Notes: generated by a model from the letters alone, not told the origin. DNA of 64,000 nt from Cereibacter azotoformans (GCA_017599285.1 JAGFXX010000001.1:2756501-2820500), one strand, 5' to 3'. Counted from the first letter of the stretch, positions 1-9,549 are shown. Numbers and translations: made by a program.

Positions 1-50
1 TAGACGGCGGTCGAGGGCGCATCGCCCTTCACGAAGCTGCGCGTGATCAT
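1..50 (-). CDS. 5' end of DUF1643-like protein (partial)
   Basis: Only the first 16 codons lie in the window; the gene runs off its left edge. The peptide begins MITRSFVKGDAPSTAV, which resembles the N-terminus of DUF1643 proteins as I remember them. A strong ribosome binding site (GGAGGG, four bases before the ATG) supports the start. It lies downstream of cysK on the same strand, separated by a stem-loop and a tandem repeat. The family function is not established. The assignment rests on very few residues. Confidence 0.5.
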   Translation of the reverse strand, partial: MITRSFVKGDAPSTAV

Positions 51-59
51 CTGCCCTCC

Positions 60-160
60 GGTTCGGCCGCCTCCACCTAGGCGGCCGCGCCGGGAAGGGC
101 AAGGGCGCGGGTTCGGCCGCCTCCACCCGGGCGGCCGCGCCGGCAAGGGCAGGGGCGCCG
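60..160. repeat. Two tandem copies of a 50-bp hairpin-forming repeat
   Basis: Positions 61-110 and 111-160 are direct tandem copies differing at 5 of 50 positions, and the next bases begin a third copy (gttcc). Each unit holds an inverted repeat: CGGCCGCCT at 64-72 pairs with AGGCGGCCG at 79-87. In copy two the A of the right arm is G, which still allows a G-U pair. It sits between cysK and the DUF1643-like gene. Confidence 0.8.
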
Positions 161-201
161 GTTCCGTAGCCGAGGCCCCGGATCGGTTCGTCCCCGGCAG
201 G

Positions 202-236
202 GCCGCGCGAGGGGGTTCGATGCCCCCTCGCGCGGC
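202..236 (-). terminator. Stem-loop downstream of cysK
   Basis: A 14-bp uninterrupted GC-rich inverted repeat (202-215 with 223-236) with a 7-base loop lies 23 bases after the cysK stop. There is no T-run after it in the minus direction, so it may act as an mRNA-stabilising 3' structure or a weak terminator. Confidence 0.55.
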
Positions 237-258
237 GCCTCCGCCCGGTCGGTCCGCC

Positions 259-1335
259 TCAGAGTTGGAAGCTCGGGGTCGAGGCCGAAAGCGCCTGTTC
301 TTCCTCGTCCATGTCCTCGCCGATGGCCTGGAAAAGCGGGGTGGACATGTAGCGCTCGCCCGTGTCGGGCAGCATCGCGAGGATCACCGACCCTTCCGGC
401 GCCCGCCTGGCCACCTCCAGCGCCACCGCAAAGGTCGAGCCGCCCGAGACCCCGGTGAGGATGCCCTCCCTGGCCGCCAGTTCCCTGGCCCACTTCATCC
501 CGTCCTCGCCCGAGACCGGGATCAGCTCGTCATAAGCCGCGGCGTCGAGCCCCTCCTGCAGCACCTTCGGGATGAAGTCCGGTGTCCAGCCCTGAATCGG
601 ATGCGGCTCGAAGGCCGGGTGGCCCGAGGCCGCCGTCCCGTCCGCATTCCGCTCCTGCGGCACGCCCGATCCGACGAGCTGGGCATTGGCGGGCTCGCTC
701 AGCACGATCTTCACCTCGGGGCGCTCGCGGCGCAGGACGCGCGCCACACCCGTCACCGTCCCGCCGGTGCCGTAGCCGGTCACGAACCAGTCGAGCCGCT
801 GACCCTCGAAATCCGCCACGATCTCGCGCGCAGTGGTCGATTCGTGGATGTCGGCGTTGGCGTCTGTCTCGAACTGGCTGGCGAGGAACCAGCCGTTCGC
901 CTCGGCCAGCTCCTGCGCCTTGCGATACATCCCGAAGCCCTTGCCCGCCCGTGGCGTCAGCACGACCTTGGCGCCCAGGAGCCGCATCAGCCGCCGCCGC
1001 TCGACCGAGAAGGCCTCGGACATGGTGATGACCAGCGGATAGCCCTTCTGCGCGCAGACCATCGCAAGGCCGATCCCGGTGTTGCCGCTGGTCGCCTCGA
1101 CCACCGTCATCCCCGGCTTCAGCTTGCCCGACCGTTCCGCCGCCTCGATGATGTTCAGCGCCAGCCGGTCCTTCACCGAAGCGGCGGGGTTGAAGAACTC
1201 GGCCTTCACATAGATCGTCACGCCCTTGGGCGAGAGATTGTTGATGCGGATGACGGGCGTGTTGCCCACCGTGTCGAGCACGCTGTCGTAGAGCCTGCCG
1301 CGGCCCTCGGTCGTCCGGATCTTCTGGGCATCCAT
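259..1335 (-). CDS. cysK: Cysteine synthase A (O-acetylserine sulfhydrylase)
   Basis: PLP enzyme that converts O-acetylserine and sulfide to cysteine in the cytoplasm. The 358-residue product shows the PLP-lysine context NPAASVKDR (Lys55), the substrate-loop motif EATSGNTGIGLA, and the phosphate-binding glycine run GYGTGGTVTG. It is longer than the roughly 310-325 residues of many CysK proteins because of an insertion before GWTPDFIP and an acidic C-terminal tail. This seems usual for alphaproteobacterial forms. It is last in a minus-strand series after rbfA, the DUF2233 gene and truB. A terminator-like stem follows. Family assignment is firm; whether it prefers sulfide or thiosulfate cannot be read from sequence. 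Confidence 0.93.
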   Translation of the reverse strand: MDAQKIRTTEGRGRLYDSVLDTVGNTPVIRINNLSPKGVTIYVKAEFFNPAASVKDRLALNIIEAAERSGKLKPGMTVVEATSGNTGIGLAMVCAQKGYPLVITMSEAFSVERRRLMRLLGAKVVLTPRAGKGFGMYRKAQELAEANGWFLASQFETDANADIHESTTAREIVADFEGQRLDWFVTGYGTGGTVTGVARVLRRERPEVKIVLSEPANAQLVGSGVPQERNADGTAASGHPAFEPHPIQGWTPDFIPKVLQEGLDAAAYDELIPVSGEDGMKWARELAAREGILTGVSGGSTFAVALEVARRAPEGSVILAMLPDTGERYMSTPLFQAIGEDMDEEEQALSASTPSFQL

Positions 1336-1518
1336 GATGCTTCTCCTGTCACTCTCGGTTGCCGCAGCTTAACCCGTTCCGGCGCGGCGTGTTTCCCCAT
1401 TTTCGCCGCGCCGGTGGAGGGTTGTTCCGAAGGGGCCGCCGCGCGTGGAACGCGGTTGCCCCGCCGCCCGCATCCGCGGCGGCCTCGGATGTGACGGAGT
1501 GCGGCCGCAGACTGCCGC

Positions 1519-2424
1519 TCAGAGGTTGAACACCCGCGTCGGATGCAGCTCTCCGGCCTTGTAGATCCCGACCGCGACCGGCTGGCCCTGAAAGCTGGCC
1601 CAGGCTTCCTCGCCGAACTCCACGTCCGAGGCGATCACCATGCCGGGGTTGCCGCACTTCAGCCGCGCGGCGCCCTCGGCCGTGGCGGGCAGCTCCGGCA
1701 GATCGGCCAGCCCGCAGGCCAGCGGCATCACATGCGTGAGCAGTTCCTCGCTCTTGGCCAGCTCGTCGATCGTCGCGACCGAGATCCCCTCCTCGGCCTC
1801 GAACGGCCCCGACCAGGTCCGGCGCAGCCACTCGACATGGCCGCGGCAGCCCAGCGCCTGCCCGAGATCGCGGGCGATCGAACGGACATAGCCGCCCTTG
1901 CCGCAGACCATCTCCAGTTCGACATGGTCCGCATCCGGCCGGGAGATCAGCTCGAGGCTCTCGACCCAGAGCGGCCGGGCGGCAAGATCCAGCCGCTCGC
2001 CCTCGCGCGCGAGATCATAGGCGCGCTCGCCCTCGACCTTCACCGCCGAGAACTGGGGCGGCACCTGCATGATCTCGCCGCGGAAGGCCGCCAGCGCCGC
2101 CTCGATCTCCGGGTCTTCCGGCCGCGCCTCCGAGGTGGCGATCACCTCGCCGCTCGCATCGTCCGTCCGCGTGCCCACGCCCAGCCGCACCATGAAGCGG
2201 TAGCATTTCAGCGCATCGGTGATGTAGGGAACGGTCTTGGTGGCTTCCCCCAGCGCGACGGCCAGAACCCCCGTCGCATCCGGGTCGAGCGTTCCCGCAT
2301 GGCCCGCCTTCTGCGCCCCGAGCGCCCAGCGCACCTTGTTCACGACCGCGGTCGAGGTCATGCCCGCGGGCTTGTCCACCACCAGCCAGCCAGAGATCGC
2401 CCGGCCCTTGCGCGTCCGTCCCAT
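1519..2424 (-). CDS. truB: tRNA pseudouridine-55 synthase TruB
   Basis: Makes pseudouridine 55 in the T-loop of tRNA. The 301-residue protein has the N-terminal [12 protein letters not shown] motif, the catalytic motif [14 protein letters not shown] with nucleophile Asp47, and KCYRF(M) further on, as in TruB. It lies downstream of rbfA, a common bacterial pairing. Here a DUF2233 gene is inserted between them. A 183-bp gap separates its end from the cysK start, so cysK may have its own promoter. Confidence 0.95.
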   Translation of the reverse strand: MGRTRKGRAISGWLVVDKPAGMTSTAVVNKVRWALGAQKAGHAGTLDPDATGVLAVALGEATKTVPYITDALKCYRFMVRLGVGTRTDDASGEVIATSEARPEDPEIEAALAAFRGEIMQVPPQFSAVKVEGERAYDLAREGERLDLAARPLWVESLELISRPDADHVELEMVCGKGGYVRSIARDLGQALGCRGHVEWLRRTWSGPFEAEEGISVATIDELAKSEELLTHVMPLACGLADLPELPATAEGAARLKCGNPGMVIASDVEFGEEAWASFQGQPVAVGIYKAGELHPTRVFNL

Positions 2425-2491
2425 GCTCGTCCCTCCAGAAAGAAGGCCGCCTGCTAGCCCCTCGCGCCGGTCGCGTCAACGGCGCCCGAGG

Positions 2492-3229
2492 TCAGGGCGT
2501 AGGAACCACCAGCCCCACGATGGGGCCCATCGGCGTGCCCCAGTCCGACCGGCGCGCGCCGCGGTCGTAGAGGCGCGAGATCGAGCCGTCGAAATAGAGT
2601 GCGTCGGGCAGCTCCAGGGCATCCCGGAAGAGGCGTCCGAACTCGTGGAAGGTGATCGGGCGATTCGAGATCGCGAAGACGGCGCGGCTGCCGTCGGCGC
2701 TGACGCCCACGCCGTTGCGCACATAGCGCGAATCGCTGTCCACCAGAAAGCGCGGATGCAGCTTGCCCCCGATCACCAGCATCGGGCCCGACTGGCTGGC
2801 AAAGCGGCAGGCGGGCCGCTCGGCCGCAAAGGCGCGCGACTCGATCACGCGATAGCCCTCGCCCACGCAGAAGACGCCGTTGGGCAGCATCCCGAAATTG
2901 CCCGGCCCGGCCGAGGTCACGATCGGCGCACGCTCAAAGCCCTCCTCGACCAGCAGCCCCACCGGCCGGCGGTCGGCGTGATACATGCCCGCGTTCATCG
3001 CAAAGGCAAGCTGCCGCCCCTCGGGCGCCAGCGCGCTGTTGATCCGCTCGAAGCTGCCGTAGGGCTTGCCGTCGGGCGCGGTCTGGAACAGGCGGATGTC
3101 GTCGCCGGCCTGTGCTTCGCACAGGCTGTAGCGCGTGCCCTCGAAGGTCAGGTCACGGCAGGCCGGCTCGGCCGTCGCACAGGCCGCCGGCCAGAGCGCG
3201 AGGGCGAGCGCGACGAGCCTAGTCCTCAT
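2492..3229 (-). CDS. Exported DUF2233 / phosphodiester glycosidase-family protein
   Basis: The 245-residue product starts MRTRLVALALALWPAACATA, a Sec signal sequence, so it should be periplasmic. The body carries motifs of the DUF2233/NAGPA (phosphodiester glycosidase) family: AFAMNAGMYH, GPGNFGMLPNGVF, SQSGPMLV, RNGVGV and a late ALYFDGSISR. Homologues of this fold include the enzyme that uncovers GlcNAc from phosphate diesters; the bacterial substrate is unknown. I chose the start at 3229 because it gives the signal peptide and overlaps the rbfA stop by 11 bp. A longer reading frame upstream lies inside rbfA and looks non-coding. Confidence 0.8.
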   Translation of the reverse strand: MRTRLVALALALWPAACATAEPACRDLTFEGTRYSLCEAQAGDDIRLFQTAPDGKPYGSFERINSALAPEGRQLAFAMNAGMYHADRRPVGLLVEEGFERAPIVTSAGPGNFGMLPNGVFCVGEGYRVIESRAFAAERPACRFASQSGPMLVIGGKLHPRFLVDSDSRYVRNGVGVSADGSRAVFAISNRPITFHEFGRLFRDALELPDALYFDGSISRLYDRGARRSDWGTPMGPIVGLVVPTP

Positions 3230-3632
3230 CTCCGTCCCCGCTGCCGCGGATGTCGCGCTGCACCGTCTCGTCCGAGAACAGCCGTCTCGTCTCGTCCAGC
3301 CGGTCAAAGGTCTCGTCCGGCCGGAAGCGCAGGTCCGGCGCGTATTTCAGCGTCATCTGCCGGGTGATGTGGTGGCGCAGCTCGCCGCGGTGCTTCGACA
3401 GAAGCGCGATCGCTTCCTCCACATCCTTGCCGCCCAGCGGCATGACATGGACGGTCGCCACCTTCAGGTCGGGCGAGCAGCGCACCTCGCCCACGGTGAT
3501 CGACATCCGGTTCAGGTCAGGATCGTGGATCTCGCCACGGTTGAGCACGTCCGCAAGCGTGCGGCGGATCAGTTCGCCGACGCGAAGCTGGCGTTGCGAG
3601 GGGCCGGTGCCGGTGTGGGATCTGTGTGCCAT
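3219..3632 (-). CDS. rbfA: Ribosome-binding factor A
   Basis: Small KH-fold protein that helps mature the 16S rRNA 5' end and assemble the 30S subunit, important in the cold. The product of 137 residues begins MAHRSHTGTG and contains the family motifs QLRVGELIRRTLADVL and RHHITRQMTLKYAPDLRFRPDETFD. An in-frame ATG three codons earlier (3641) is equally possible, as neither has a clear ribosome binding site. Upstream in-frame sequence to 3809 is low-complexity Arg/Ala and unlikely to be translated. First gene of the minus-strand series; dapB diverges from it 189 bp away. Confidence 0.92.
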   Translation of the reverse strand: MAHRSHTGTGPSQRQLRVGELIRRTLADVLNRGEIHDPDLNRMSITVGEVRCSPDLKVATVHVMPLGGKDVEEAIALLSKHRGELRHHITRQMTLKYAPDLRFRPDETFDRLDETRRLFSDETVQRDIRGSGDGDED

Positions 3633-3820
3633 CCGGCCCATGTAGGCCGTTTCGCGCCGCCCCGCAACGCCGCTTGCAGGGACCGGTCTCGACGCAGCCG
3701 CACCCCCGTCCCCCACCCGTCCCCCCCCGTCCGCCGCCCGCCGGGCACGCCCCCGTCGCACCGCCCTTTGCGCGCGCCGTGCGAAGCCGCTAGGAAGGCG
3801 CAAAAGCAAGGGAGCGCGTC

Positions 3821-4630
3821 ATGTCGGATCTGCCGGGTATCGTCGTCACCGGGGCCTCGGGCCGGATGGGCCAGATGCTGATGAGGACCGTGCTCGCCTC
3901 GGACAAGGCCCGCCTCGTGGGCGCGGTCGAGCGGCCGGGCAGCGAGTGGGTCGGCCGCGACGCCGGCGCCGCCATGGGAGGCGCCGCGATCGGCGTCACC
4001 GTTACCGACGACCCGCTCGAGGCCTTCGCCCAGGCGCAGGCCGTGATCGACTTCACCTCCCCCGAGGCGACGGTGCATTTCGCCGAACTGGCGGCCCAGG
4101 CCCGCGCCGTCCATGTGATCGGCACCACCGGGCTCGATCCCGCCCATCTCGAAAAGCTCGAATGGGCGGCCCATCACGCGGTCATCGTGCGGGCCGGCAA
4201 CATGAGCCTCGGGGTGAACCTGCTCACCCGGCTCACGCAGAAGGTGGCCGAAGCTCTCGATGCCGACTGGGACATCGAGGTGGTCGAGGCGCACCATCGG
4301 ATGAAGGTGGACGCGCCCTCCGGCACGGCGCTGATGCTGGGCGAGGCCGCGGCCCGCGGCCGGGGGACGGATCTGGACCGCGCCCGTGTCTCGGGCCGCG
4401 ACGGCATCACCGGCCCCCGTGCGCCGGGAAGCATCGGCTTCTCGGCCATCCGAGGCGGCGACATCGTGGGCGAACATGACGTGATCTTCGCCGCGGCCGG
4501 AGAGCGCATCGTGCTGCGCCACGTCGCCACCGACCGGGCGATCTTCGCGCGCGGCGCCCTCAGGGCGGCGCTCTGGGGCCAGGACAAGCGTCCGGGCCAG
4601 TATGACATGATCGACGTCCTGGGCCTCTGA
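3821..4630 (+). CDS. dapB: 4-hydroxy-tetrahydrodipicolinate reductase
   Basis: Reduces the DapA product in the diaminopimelate/lysine pathway with NAD(P)H. The 269-residue protein has the N-terminal Rossmann motif GASGRMGQM, the hinge IGTTG, and the C-terminal substrate-binding signature [17 protein letters not shown] with the conserved Lys and SGT. The length matches the family. It is a single gene that faces the DUF1674 gene convergently; a copy of a repeated terminator-like element lies between them. Its presence shows the organism uses the DAP route, which bears on the saccharopine dehydrogenase near 22.6 kb. Confidence 0.95.
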   Translation: MSDLPGIVVTGASGRMGQMLMRTVLASDKARLVGAVERPGSEWVGRDAGAAMGGAAIGVTVTDDPLEAFAQAQAVIDFTSPEATVHFAELAAQARAVHVIGTTGLDPAHLEKLEWAAHHAVIVRAGNMSLGVNLLTRLTQKVAEALDADWDIEVVEAHHRMKVDAPSGTALMLGEAAARGRGTDLDRARVSGRDGITGPRAPGSIGFSAIRGGDIVGEHDVIFAAAGERIVLRHVATDRAIFARGALRAALWGQDKRPGQYDMIDVLGL

Positions 4631-4662
4631 CCCGCCCGAACCGTCGCGCGCTCGCCAGGCCT

Positions 4663-4723
4663 GCCCTTTCATTCTGGCGGAAATATCCCGGGGTCCGGGG
4701 CAGAGCCCCGGCGGCCGGCCCCT
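4663..4723 (-). repeat. Copy A of the convergent-junction repeat/terminator
   Basis: Read on the minus strand, a GC hairpin (CCGGGG at 4695-4700 with CCCCGG at 4706-4711) is followed by CCCCGGGATATTT and then CCAGAATGAAAGG. The same arrangement recurs at about 22511-22584 and 55527-55575. It sits between the ends of dapB and the DUF1674 gene. The hairpin followed by ATATTT suggests a bidirectional terminator, but conservation continues past the T stretch. Confidence 0.7.
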
Positions 4724-4732
4724 CGGGCGCGG

Positions 4733-4912
4733 TCAGAAGTCGATTGCGATCCCCTTCTTCTCCCAGTCGCCGAAACGCACCGGCTCGGGCCCGTTGCGCC
4801 CGCCGATCTCCTTCGGCAGGTCGAGCGCCTTGGCCTGCCGGCGGCGCTCCTCGGCCTCGGCCAGCGCGCGCAACGCCTCGGGCGGAAGGTCCTTGCGGGT
4901 CTCTTCGGTCAT
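4733..4912 (-). CDS. DUF1674 / SdhAF4-like succinate dehydrogenase assembly factor
   Basis: A 59-residue protein whose C-terminus GGRNGPEPVRFGDWEKKGIAIDF is the signature of DUF1674. This is the family of mitochondrial SDHAF4/Sdh8, which protects flavinated SdhA before it joins SdhB. Function in this bacterium is inferred from the family. The N-terminal half is a charged helix (EALRALAEAEERRRQAKALD). I chose the ATG at 4912; another in-frame ATG exists about 10 codons upstream. It diverges from rsmB, whose start is 67 bp away. It has no sdh genes nearby. Confidence 0.8.
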   Translation of the reverse strand: MTEETRKDLPPEALRALAEAEERRRQAKALDLPKEIGGRNGPEPVRFGDWEKKGIAIDF

Positions 4913-4979
4913 GTCGGGCTTCCTTGTAAGGGCTTGCCGCATGATATACCGCCGGAGAGCGGCGGAACAAGGAGGCGGC

Positions 4980-6209
4980 ATGGCGGACGAGGCGCGGGGC
5001 ATGGCGGTGGCGCTTCTCGATGCGGTGCTGGGCGAGCGGAGGCTCCTGTCGCAGGCGGTGGGCGAGCTTCCGTCCGCCGGCCCGGCCGAGCGCGCGCGGG
5101 CGCAGCGGCTGGCGCTGACGGCGCTGCGCCATCTCGACCCGGCCGACCGGCTGCTTTCAGCGCATCTCCGCAAGGCGCCCCCGCTCACGGTGCGCAACAT
5201 CCTGCGGCTCGCCGTGGTCGAGATGGCGGTCGAGGGCGCCGCTCCGCACGGCGTGGTCAATGCCGCCGTGGATCTGGCCCGGCGCGGGCGCCGCACGCAG
5301 CATCTGGCGGGGCTGGTCAATGCGGTGCTGCGCAAGATCGCGCCCGCCTCCTTTGCCGGCCTGCCCGCCCGGCCGATGCCGATGTGGCTCCGCCAGCCGC
5401 TCGTCCGGCGCTGGGGCCGCGGCGTGGTGGCGGCCATCGAGGCGGTGCAGGCCGCGGCACCTCCGCTCGACCTGACGGCGAAGCCGGGGCGCATCGCGCC
5501 GGGCGAGCCGCTGCCCACCGGCAGCTTCCGGCTGCGCGAGCCGGGGCAGGTCTCGGCCCTTCCGGGTTTCGAGGCGGGCGACTGGTGGGTGCAGGATGCG
5601 GCCGCGGCGCTGGCCGTGCGGCTGCTCGACCCGCAGCCGGGCGAGCGGATCGCCGATCTCTGCGCGGCCCCCGGGGGCAAGACGCTCCAGCTCGCCGCCG
5701 CGGGCGCCGAGGTGACGGCGCTCGACCTGTCCGAGCCACGCCTCGTCCGGCTGCGCGAGAACCTGGCCCGCACCGGGCTGCAGGCCGAGGTGGTGGCCGC
5801 CGATCTTCTGGCCTGGCAGGGCGGGCCGTTCGATGCGGTCCTGCTCGATGCGCCCTGCTCGGCCACCGGCACGATCCGCCGCCATCCCGACCTGCCCTTC
5901 GTCAAGGACGGCAGCGAACTGCCGGCGCTGGTCGCGCTTCAGTCCGCGATGCTGGACAGGGCGCTCGGGATGCTGAAGCCCGGTGGACGCCTCGTCTTCT
6001 GCACCTGCTCGCTCCTCGAGGAGGAGGGCGAGGCGCAGCTTTCGGCGCTTCTCGAACGTCACCCCGCCCTCAGGGTCGAGCCCCCGTCGCTGGCGGGGGT
6101 CGAGCCCGGCTGGGTCGGCCCCGAGGGCGGACTGCGCCTGCGCCCCGACCATTGGGCCGAGGCCGGGGGCATGGACGGCTTCTACATGGTGCGGGTGCGC
6201 AAACCATGA
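4980..6209 (+). CDS. rsmB: 16S rRNA (cytosine-967-C5)-methyltransferase RsmB/Fmu
   Basis: S-adenosylmethionine-dependent m5C methyltransferase for 16S rRNA. The 409-residue product has an N-terminal NusB-like RNA-binding domain (about residues 1-140) and a C-terminal catalytic domain. The latter shows the SAM motif DLCAAPGGKTLQLA and two functional cysteines: Cys293 in LDAPCSATGT and Cys343 in FCTCSLLEEEGE. The start at 4980 follows AAGGAGG by four bases; the longer open frame upstream overlaps the antisense DUF1674 gene and was discarded. The heparinase-fold gene begins 25 bp after its stop, so they are probably co-transcribed. Confidence 0.92.
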   Translation: MADEARGMAVALLDAVLGERRLLSQAVGELPSAGPAERARAQRLALTALRHLDPADRLLSAHLRKAPPLTVRNILRLAVVEMAVEGAAPHGVVNAAVDLARRGRRTQHLAGLVNAVLRKIAPASFAGLPARPMPMWLRQPLVRRWGRGVVAAIEAVQAAAPPLDLTAKPGRIAPGEPLPTGSFRLREPGQVSALPGFEAGDWWVQDAAAALAVRLLDPQPGERIADLCAAPGGKTLQLAAAGAEVTALDLSEPRLVRLRENLARTGLQAEVVAADLLAWQGGPFDAVLLDAPCSATGTIRRHPDLPFVKDGSELPALVALQSAMLDRALGMLKPGGRLVFCTCSLLEEEGEAQLSALLERHPALRVEPPSLAGVEPGWVGPEGGLRLRPDHWAEAGGMDGFYMVRVRKP

Positions 6210-6234
6210 GCCGGAAGAGCGGAGCGGGGGCAGT

Positions 6235-7932
6235 GTGAGCGAGGGCAGGGTCGCGCTTCTCGATCGGCTCGCGGTCTGGCGCGCGCGGCTCAGCCGCCCG
6301 GCGCGCCGCTTCACGCTTCTGCCAGAGCCCGGCTGCCTCGGCCTGCCCGAGCGCGGGCGCTGGCTGGTCGCGGGCACCCACCTTGTCGAGGGGCGGCTGG
6401 TGCAGGCGCCCGGCACGGCGCCGTGGGACCTGCCGGGGGCCGGCGCCGCCCAGCTTGCCGACGCCCATGGTTTCGGCTGGCTCGATGATCTCGCAGGGCT
6501 GGGCGACCGCCCCGCGCGGGCCCTTGCGCGCGACTGGACCTTCCGCTGGATCGCCCGCTTTGGCCGCGGCCGGGGACCGGGCTGGACCCCCGCGCTCGCG
6601 GCGCACCGGCTCGGGCGCTGGATGAGCCATGCGGCGCTGCTGGCCGAGGCCGGCGAGCGCGATCAGGCGACGCTGGCCCGCGCGGCCTCGCAGACGCTCC
6701 GCTTCCTCGAGCGGCGCTGGACCAGCGTCCGCGGCCCCGCCCGGATCGAGGCGCTGTCGGCGATCCTGCGCGCAGGCCTCGCGCTCGAGGGGATGGAGCG
6801 CCATGTGACCGCCGCCGCCGTGGCGCTGGGGCGAGAGGCCGAGGCGCAGGTCGATGCCCACGGCGCCGTCGCCTCGCGCAGCCCCGAGGAACTGGCCGAG
6901 CTGTTCGCCATCCTGGCCGAGGCCGAGGCGGCCCTTGTGGCCGCGGGCCGTCCGGTGGCCGAGGCCCACCGCGCGGCCATCCACCGGATAGTGCCCGTCC
7001 TGCGCGCCCTCAGGCATTCCGACGGCGGGCTCGCCCGGTTCCACGGCGGCGGCCGCACCGTGGCCGAGAGGGTGGAGCGCGCCCTCGCCACCGCGGCGGT
7101 GCCCGCCGTTCCCGCCGAGGGTGCGGCCATGGGCTTCCTGCGCCTCTCGGCCGGGCGGACGAGCGTGCTGGTCGATGCGGCGGACCCTCCGGCCGGTCCC
7201 CACGCCCATGCCTCGACGCTGGCCTTCGAGATGAGTTCGGGCCGGCGGCCGGTCGTCGTCTCCTGCGGTTCGGGCCGGGCATGGGGCACGGAATGGCACC
7301 GGGCGGGACGCGCGACTCCCTCGCATTCGACGCTGGCGATCGAAGGCTTTTCCTCGTCCCGTCTCGGCCGGTCGGGCGAGGAGATGACCGAGCGGGCCCG
7401 CGTCCTTTCCGCGCACCGCCAGCGCGGCGCGGCGGGGACGCAGCTCAGCCTGGTCCATGCCGGATGGGCCGAGACGCACGGCCTGACCCACCGGCGCGAG
7501 CTGCTGCTGGCGCCCGACGGGCGCAGCCTCTCGGGCTCGGACACGCTCGCCGCCCTGACGCCAGCCGAGAAGAAGCGGCTCGACGCCGTCCTCAAGTCGG
7601 CGCGCGGGCAGGGCATTTGCCTCGCCCTGCGGTTTCACCTGCATGCGGACGTGCGGGCGAGCCTCGAGCCCGCCGGGCTCGGCGTGGGGCTGACGCTCGC
7701 CAGCGGCGAGCGATGGACCTTCCGGTTCGAGGGCGCGGCGCGGCTGACGCTCGATCCTTCGGTCTATCTCGACCGTGCCCACATGCTCCCCCGCGCCACG
7801 AAGCAGATCGTCCTCCACGCCGTTCTTGTGGGGCACGAGGCCCGGATCGGCTGGACCTTGGCCAAGACAGAGGATACTCCGCTGGCCATTCGTGACCTGG
7901 ACCGGGACGATCCCCCCGCGACCCGGCCCTGA
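6235..7932 (+). CDS. Heparinase II/III-like protein
   Basis: Start GTG at 6235, preceded by GGAGCGGGGG; the resulting product is 565 residues. The N-terminal 300 residues are helical and rich in Ala/Arg, typical of the alpha/alpha-toroid of polysaccharide lyases. The C-terminal half (from about residue 300, HSDGGLARFHGGGRT) matches the heparinase II/III-like beta-sandwich domain, including HAHASTLAFEMSSGRRPVVVSCG. The family cleaves uronic-acid polysaccharides, but many bacterial members lack a known substrate. It has no signal peptide that I can see, which is odd for a secreted lyase. It lies between rsmB and purH in an apparent operon, a context I recall from other Rhodobacteraceae. Confidence 0.8.
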   Translation: MSEGRVALLDRLAVWRARLSRPARRFTLLPEPGCLGLPERGRWLVAGTHLVEGRLVQAPGTAPWDLPGAGAAQLADAHGFGWLDDLAGLGDRPARALARDWTFRWIARFGRGRGPGWTPALAAHRLGRWMSHAALLAEAGERDQATLARAASQTLRFLERRWTSVRGPARIEALSAILRAGLALEGMERHVTAAAVALGREAEAQVDAHGAVASRSPEELAELFAILAEAEAALVAAGRPVAEAHRAAIHRIVPVLRALRHSDGGLARFHGGGRTVAERVERALATAAVPAVPAEGAAMGFLRLSAGRTSVLVDAADPPAGPHAHASTLAFEMSSGRRPVVVSCGSGRAWGTEWHRAGRATPSHSTLAIEGFSSSRLGRSGEEMTERARVLSAHRQRGAAGTQLSLVHAGWAETHGLTHRRELLLAPDGRSLSGSDTLAALTPAEKKRLDAVLKSARGQGICLALRFHLHADVRASLEPAGLGVGLTLASGERWTFRFEGAARLTLDPSVYLDRAHMLPRATKQIVLHAVLVGHEARIGWTLAKTEDTPLAIRDLDRDDPPATRP

Positions 7933-7958
7933 CCTGGCTTTGACCTGGAGGCAATGTG

Positions 7959-9548
7959 ATGACGAATCTTGTTCCCGTTGGCCGCGCCCTTCTGTCGGTT
8001 TCCGACAAGTCGGGGCTCCTCGACCTCGCACGCGCCCTGGCCGAGCTGGAGGTGGAGCTGATCTCGACCGGCGGCACGGCCGCCACGCTGCGGGCCGCGG
8101 GGCTCAAGGTGCGCGACGTGGCCGAGGTCACGGGCTTCCCCGAGATGATGGACGGCCGGGTCAAGACGCTGCATCCGATGGTCCATGGCGGGCTTCTGGC
8201 GCTGCGCGACGATGACGAGCATCTGGTGGCGATGGCCGCGCACGGGATCGAGCCGATCGATCTGCTGGTGGTGAACCTCTATCCGTTCGAGGCGGCGGTG
8301 GCGCGCGGCGCCTCCTACGATGACTGCATCGAGAACATCGACATCGGCGGTCCGGCCATGATCCGGGCGGCGGCCAAGAACCACCGCTTCGTGAACGTCG
8401 TGACCGACACGGCCGACTACAAGGCGCTGCTCGACGAGCTGCGCGCGCACGACGGGGCCACGACGCTCGCCTTCCGGCAGAAGCTGGCGCTGACGGCCTA
8501 TTCGCGCACCGCCTCCTATGATGCGGCGGTGTCGGCCTGGATGGCCGGGGCGCTGAAGTCCGAGGCGCCGCGCCGCCGCACCTTTGCCGGCACACTGGCC
8601 CAGACCATGCGCTACGGCGAGAATCCGCACCAGAAGGCGGCCTTCTACACCGACGGCTCGCACCGGCCGGGCGTCGCCACCGCGAAACAGTGGCAGGGCA
8701 AGGAGCTCTCCTACAACAACATCAACGACACCGATGCGGCCTTCGAGCTGGTGGCCGAGTTCGATCCCTCCGAGGGTCCGGCCTGCGTGATCGTCAAGCA
8801 CGCCAACCCCTGCGGCGTGGCGCGGGGCGCGACGCTGGCCGAGGCCTACGGGCGCGCCTTCGACTGCGACCGCGTCTCGGCCTTCGGCGGCATCATCGCG
8901 CTGAACCAACCGCTCGACGCGGCGACCGCCGAGAAGATCACCGAGATCTTCACCGAGGTGGTGATCGCCCCCGGCGCCGACGAGGACGCCCGCGCGATCT
9001 TCGCCGCCAAGAAGAACCTGCGCCTGCTGACCACCGAGGCCCTGCCCGATCCGCTCGCGCCGGGGCTGGCGTTCAAGCAGGTGGCGGGCGGCTTCCTCGT
9101 GCAGGACCGCGACGCGGGCCATGTCGATGCGCTCGACCTGAAGGTGGTGACGAAGCGCGCGCCTTCGGACGCGGAACTGGCCGACCTGCTCTTCGCCTGG
9201 ACCGTGGCCAAGCATGTCAAATCCAACGCCATCGTCTATGTGAAGGACGGCGCCACCGTGGGCGTGGGTGCGGGCCAGATGAGCCGGGTCGATTCCACCC
9301 GCATCGCCGCGCGCAAGTCCCAAGACATGGCGCAGGCGCTCGGCCTCGCGCAGCCGCTGACGCAAGGCTCCGTCGTGGCCTCGGACGCCTTCTTCCCCTT
9401 CGCCGACGGCCTTCTCGCCGCGGCCGAGGCGGGGGCGACGGCCATCATCCAGCCCGGCGGCTCGATGCGCGACGACGAAGTGATCGCGGCGGCCGACGAG
9501 GCGGGCCTTGCGATGGTCTTTACCGGCCAGCGGCACTTCCGGCACTGA
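7959..9548 (+). CDS. purH: Bifunctional AICAR transformylase / IMP cyclohydrolase
   Basis: Catalyses the last two steps of purine synthesis: formylation of AICAR and ring closure to IMP. The 529-residue protein has the N-terminal IMP cyclohydrolase (MGS-like) domain with [15 protein letters not shown] and [17 protein letters not shown]. The transformylase domain carries the motif [10 protein letters not shown]. The ATG at 7959 lies seven bases after GGAGG; a GTG immediately before it in frame is a less likely start. lspA begins one base after its stop. Confidence 0.96.
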   Translation: MTNLVPVGRALLSVSDKSGLLDLARALAELEVELISTGGTAATLRAAGLKVRDVAEVTGFPEMMDGRVKTLHPMVHGGLLALRDDDEHLVAMAAHGIEPIDLLVVNLYPFEAAVARGASYDDCIENIDIGGPAMIRAAAKNHRFVNVVTDTADYKALLDELRAHDGATTLAFRQKLALTAYSRTASYDAAVSAWMAGALKSEAPRRRTFAGTLAQTMRYGENPHQKAAFYTDGSHRPGVATAKQWQGKELSYNNINDTDAAFELVAEFDPSEGPACVIVKHANPCGVARGATLAEAYGRAFDCDRVSAFGGIIALNQPLDAATAEKITEIFTEVVIAPGADEDARAIFAAKKNLRLLTTEALPDPLAPGLAFKQVAGGFLVQDRDAGHVDALDLKVVTKRAPSDAELADLLFAWTVAKHVKSNAIVYVKDGATVGVGAGQMSRVDSTRIAARKSQDMAQALGLAQPLTQGSVVASDAFFPFADGLLAAAEAGATAIIQPGGSMRDDEVIAAADEAGLAMVFTGQRHFRH

Positions 9549-9549
9549 G

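Noticed and set aside
43-1494. Large plus-strand frame over cysK
   Set aside because: It is the antisense shadow of cysK, which has clear motifs on the minus strand.
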